DNA of 64,000 nt, from assembly GCF_001612785.1 (NCBI RefSeq), contig NZ_BDBC01000002.1, positions 51,536 to 115,535 on the forward strand, read 5' to 3'. The translations under genes and the position numbers were made by a program. This DNA is from Nocardia beijingensis NBRC 16342. Its GTDB lineage: Bacteria > Actinomycetota > Actinomycetes > Mycobacteriales > Mycobacteriaceae. Position 1 is the stretch's first letter, and the number at the start of each line of letters is the position of its first letter. The notes under the pieces were generated by a model that saw nothing but the letters and a program-made list of their open reading frames with translations, was not told the origin of the DNA and made no database searches. Shown in pieces: positions 63,704 through 64,000 of the stretch.

Positions 63704-64000
63704 TTGAACGCCTTGGACATCTCCCGATGGCAGTTCGGCATCACCACCGTTTATCACTTCCTCCTGGTGCCGCTGACCATCGGGCTCGCGCCGCTGGTGG
63801 CGGCCATGCAGACGGCCTGGGTCGTCACCGGCAAGCAGCACTGGCTGCGGCTGACCAAGTTCTTCGGCAAGCTGTTCCTGATCAACTTCGCCCTCGGCGT
63901 CGCGACCGGCATCGTGCAGGAGTTCCAGTTCGGGATGAACTGGAGCGAGTACTCCCGATTCGTCGGTGACGTGTTCGGCGCGCCGCTCGCGCTGGAAGGC
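63704..64000 (+). CDS. cydA: Cytochrome bd oxidase subunit I, partial (cut by window end)
   Basis: 99 codons are in the window and the gene continues beyond it. The translation [20 protein letters not shown] holds the high-spin heme His (residue 18), and [20 protein letters not shown] is a CydA hallmark. CydA is the quinol-oxidising subunit of cytochrome bd, a high-affinity oxidase used at low oxygen. TTG at 63704 is preceded by AGGAGG at five bases, which decides the start. A BlaI-like palindrome covers the promoter region. Confidence 0.95.
   Translation, partial: MNALDISRWQFGITTVYHFLLVPLTIGLAPLVAAMQTAWVVTGKQHWLRLTKFFGKLFLINFALGVATGIVQEFQFGMNWSEYSRFVGDVFGAPLALEG

Overview
The window is high-GC actinobacterial chromosome, most likely Nocardia or a close mycolic-acid relative. 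The evidence is an Mce4-type importer operon with KstR-type sites, a PhoP/PhoR pair of the mycobacterial kind, LGFP-repeat cell-wall proteins, a free-standing MbtH-like protein, many GTG starts and ATGA/GTGA overlaps. Genus is an inference from gene content; no rRNA is present.

Layout. 1-11.7 kb: the mce4 steroid-uptake locus: 3Fe-4S ferredoxin, SDR dehydrogenase, two YrbE permeases, Mce4A-F and two Mce-associated membrane proteins, with KstR-like palindromes before the SDR and before yrbE4A. 11.7-15.8 kb, minus strand: phoR, phoP, trehalose-phosphate synthase otsA and a 56-residue protein. 16-17.2 kb: alpha/beta hydrolase and an orphan MbtH-like gene behind a structured leader. 17.45-17.75 kb: an intact tRNA-Thr(UGU) followed by three progressively decayed tandem copies. 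18.4-20.1 kb: a multidomain phage-lysin-like cell-wall hydrolase.

20-58.5 kb: a long housekeeping stretch in which the purine genes purD, purB, purSQ, purL, purF and purM are interspersed with unrelated genes: two HIT proteins, M23 peptidase, aminotransferase, TetR, ene-reductase with divergent MerR, oligopeptidase B, glutamate decarboxylase, M20, M18 and CAAX peptidases, GT87 transferase, YhgE-like membrane protein. A complete dipeptide-type ABC importer operon lies between purF and purM. 58.5-63 kb: DUF3073, asparaginase, MOSC protein, YgfZ-like protein and a PabC-like lyase. The window ends inside cydA (cytochrome bd oxidase subunit I), which starts with TTG behind a BlaI-like palindrome.

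The order from purD to the PabC-like gene follows, from memory, the M. tuberculosis Rv0772-Rv0812 order, whereas mce4-otsA corresponds to Rv3490-Rv3503. Signals least explained by ordinary genes are the decaying tRNA array, the leader RNA before mbtH, a 22-codon ORF coupled between mce4C and mce4D, two degenerate tandem-repeat arrays (about 43-bp and 22-bp periods), and a textbook MerR promoter with a 19-bp spacer that should give a nearly leaderless mRNA.
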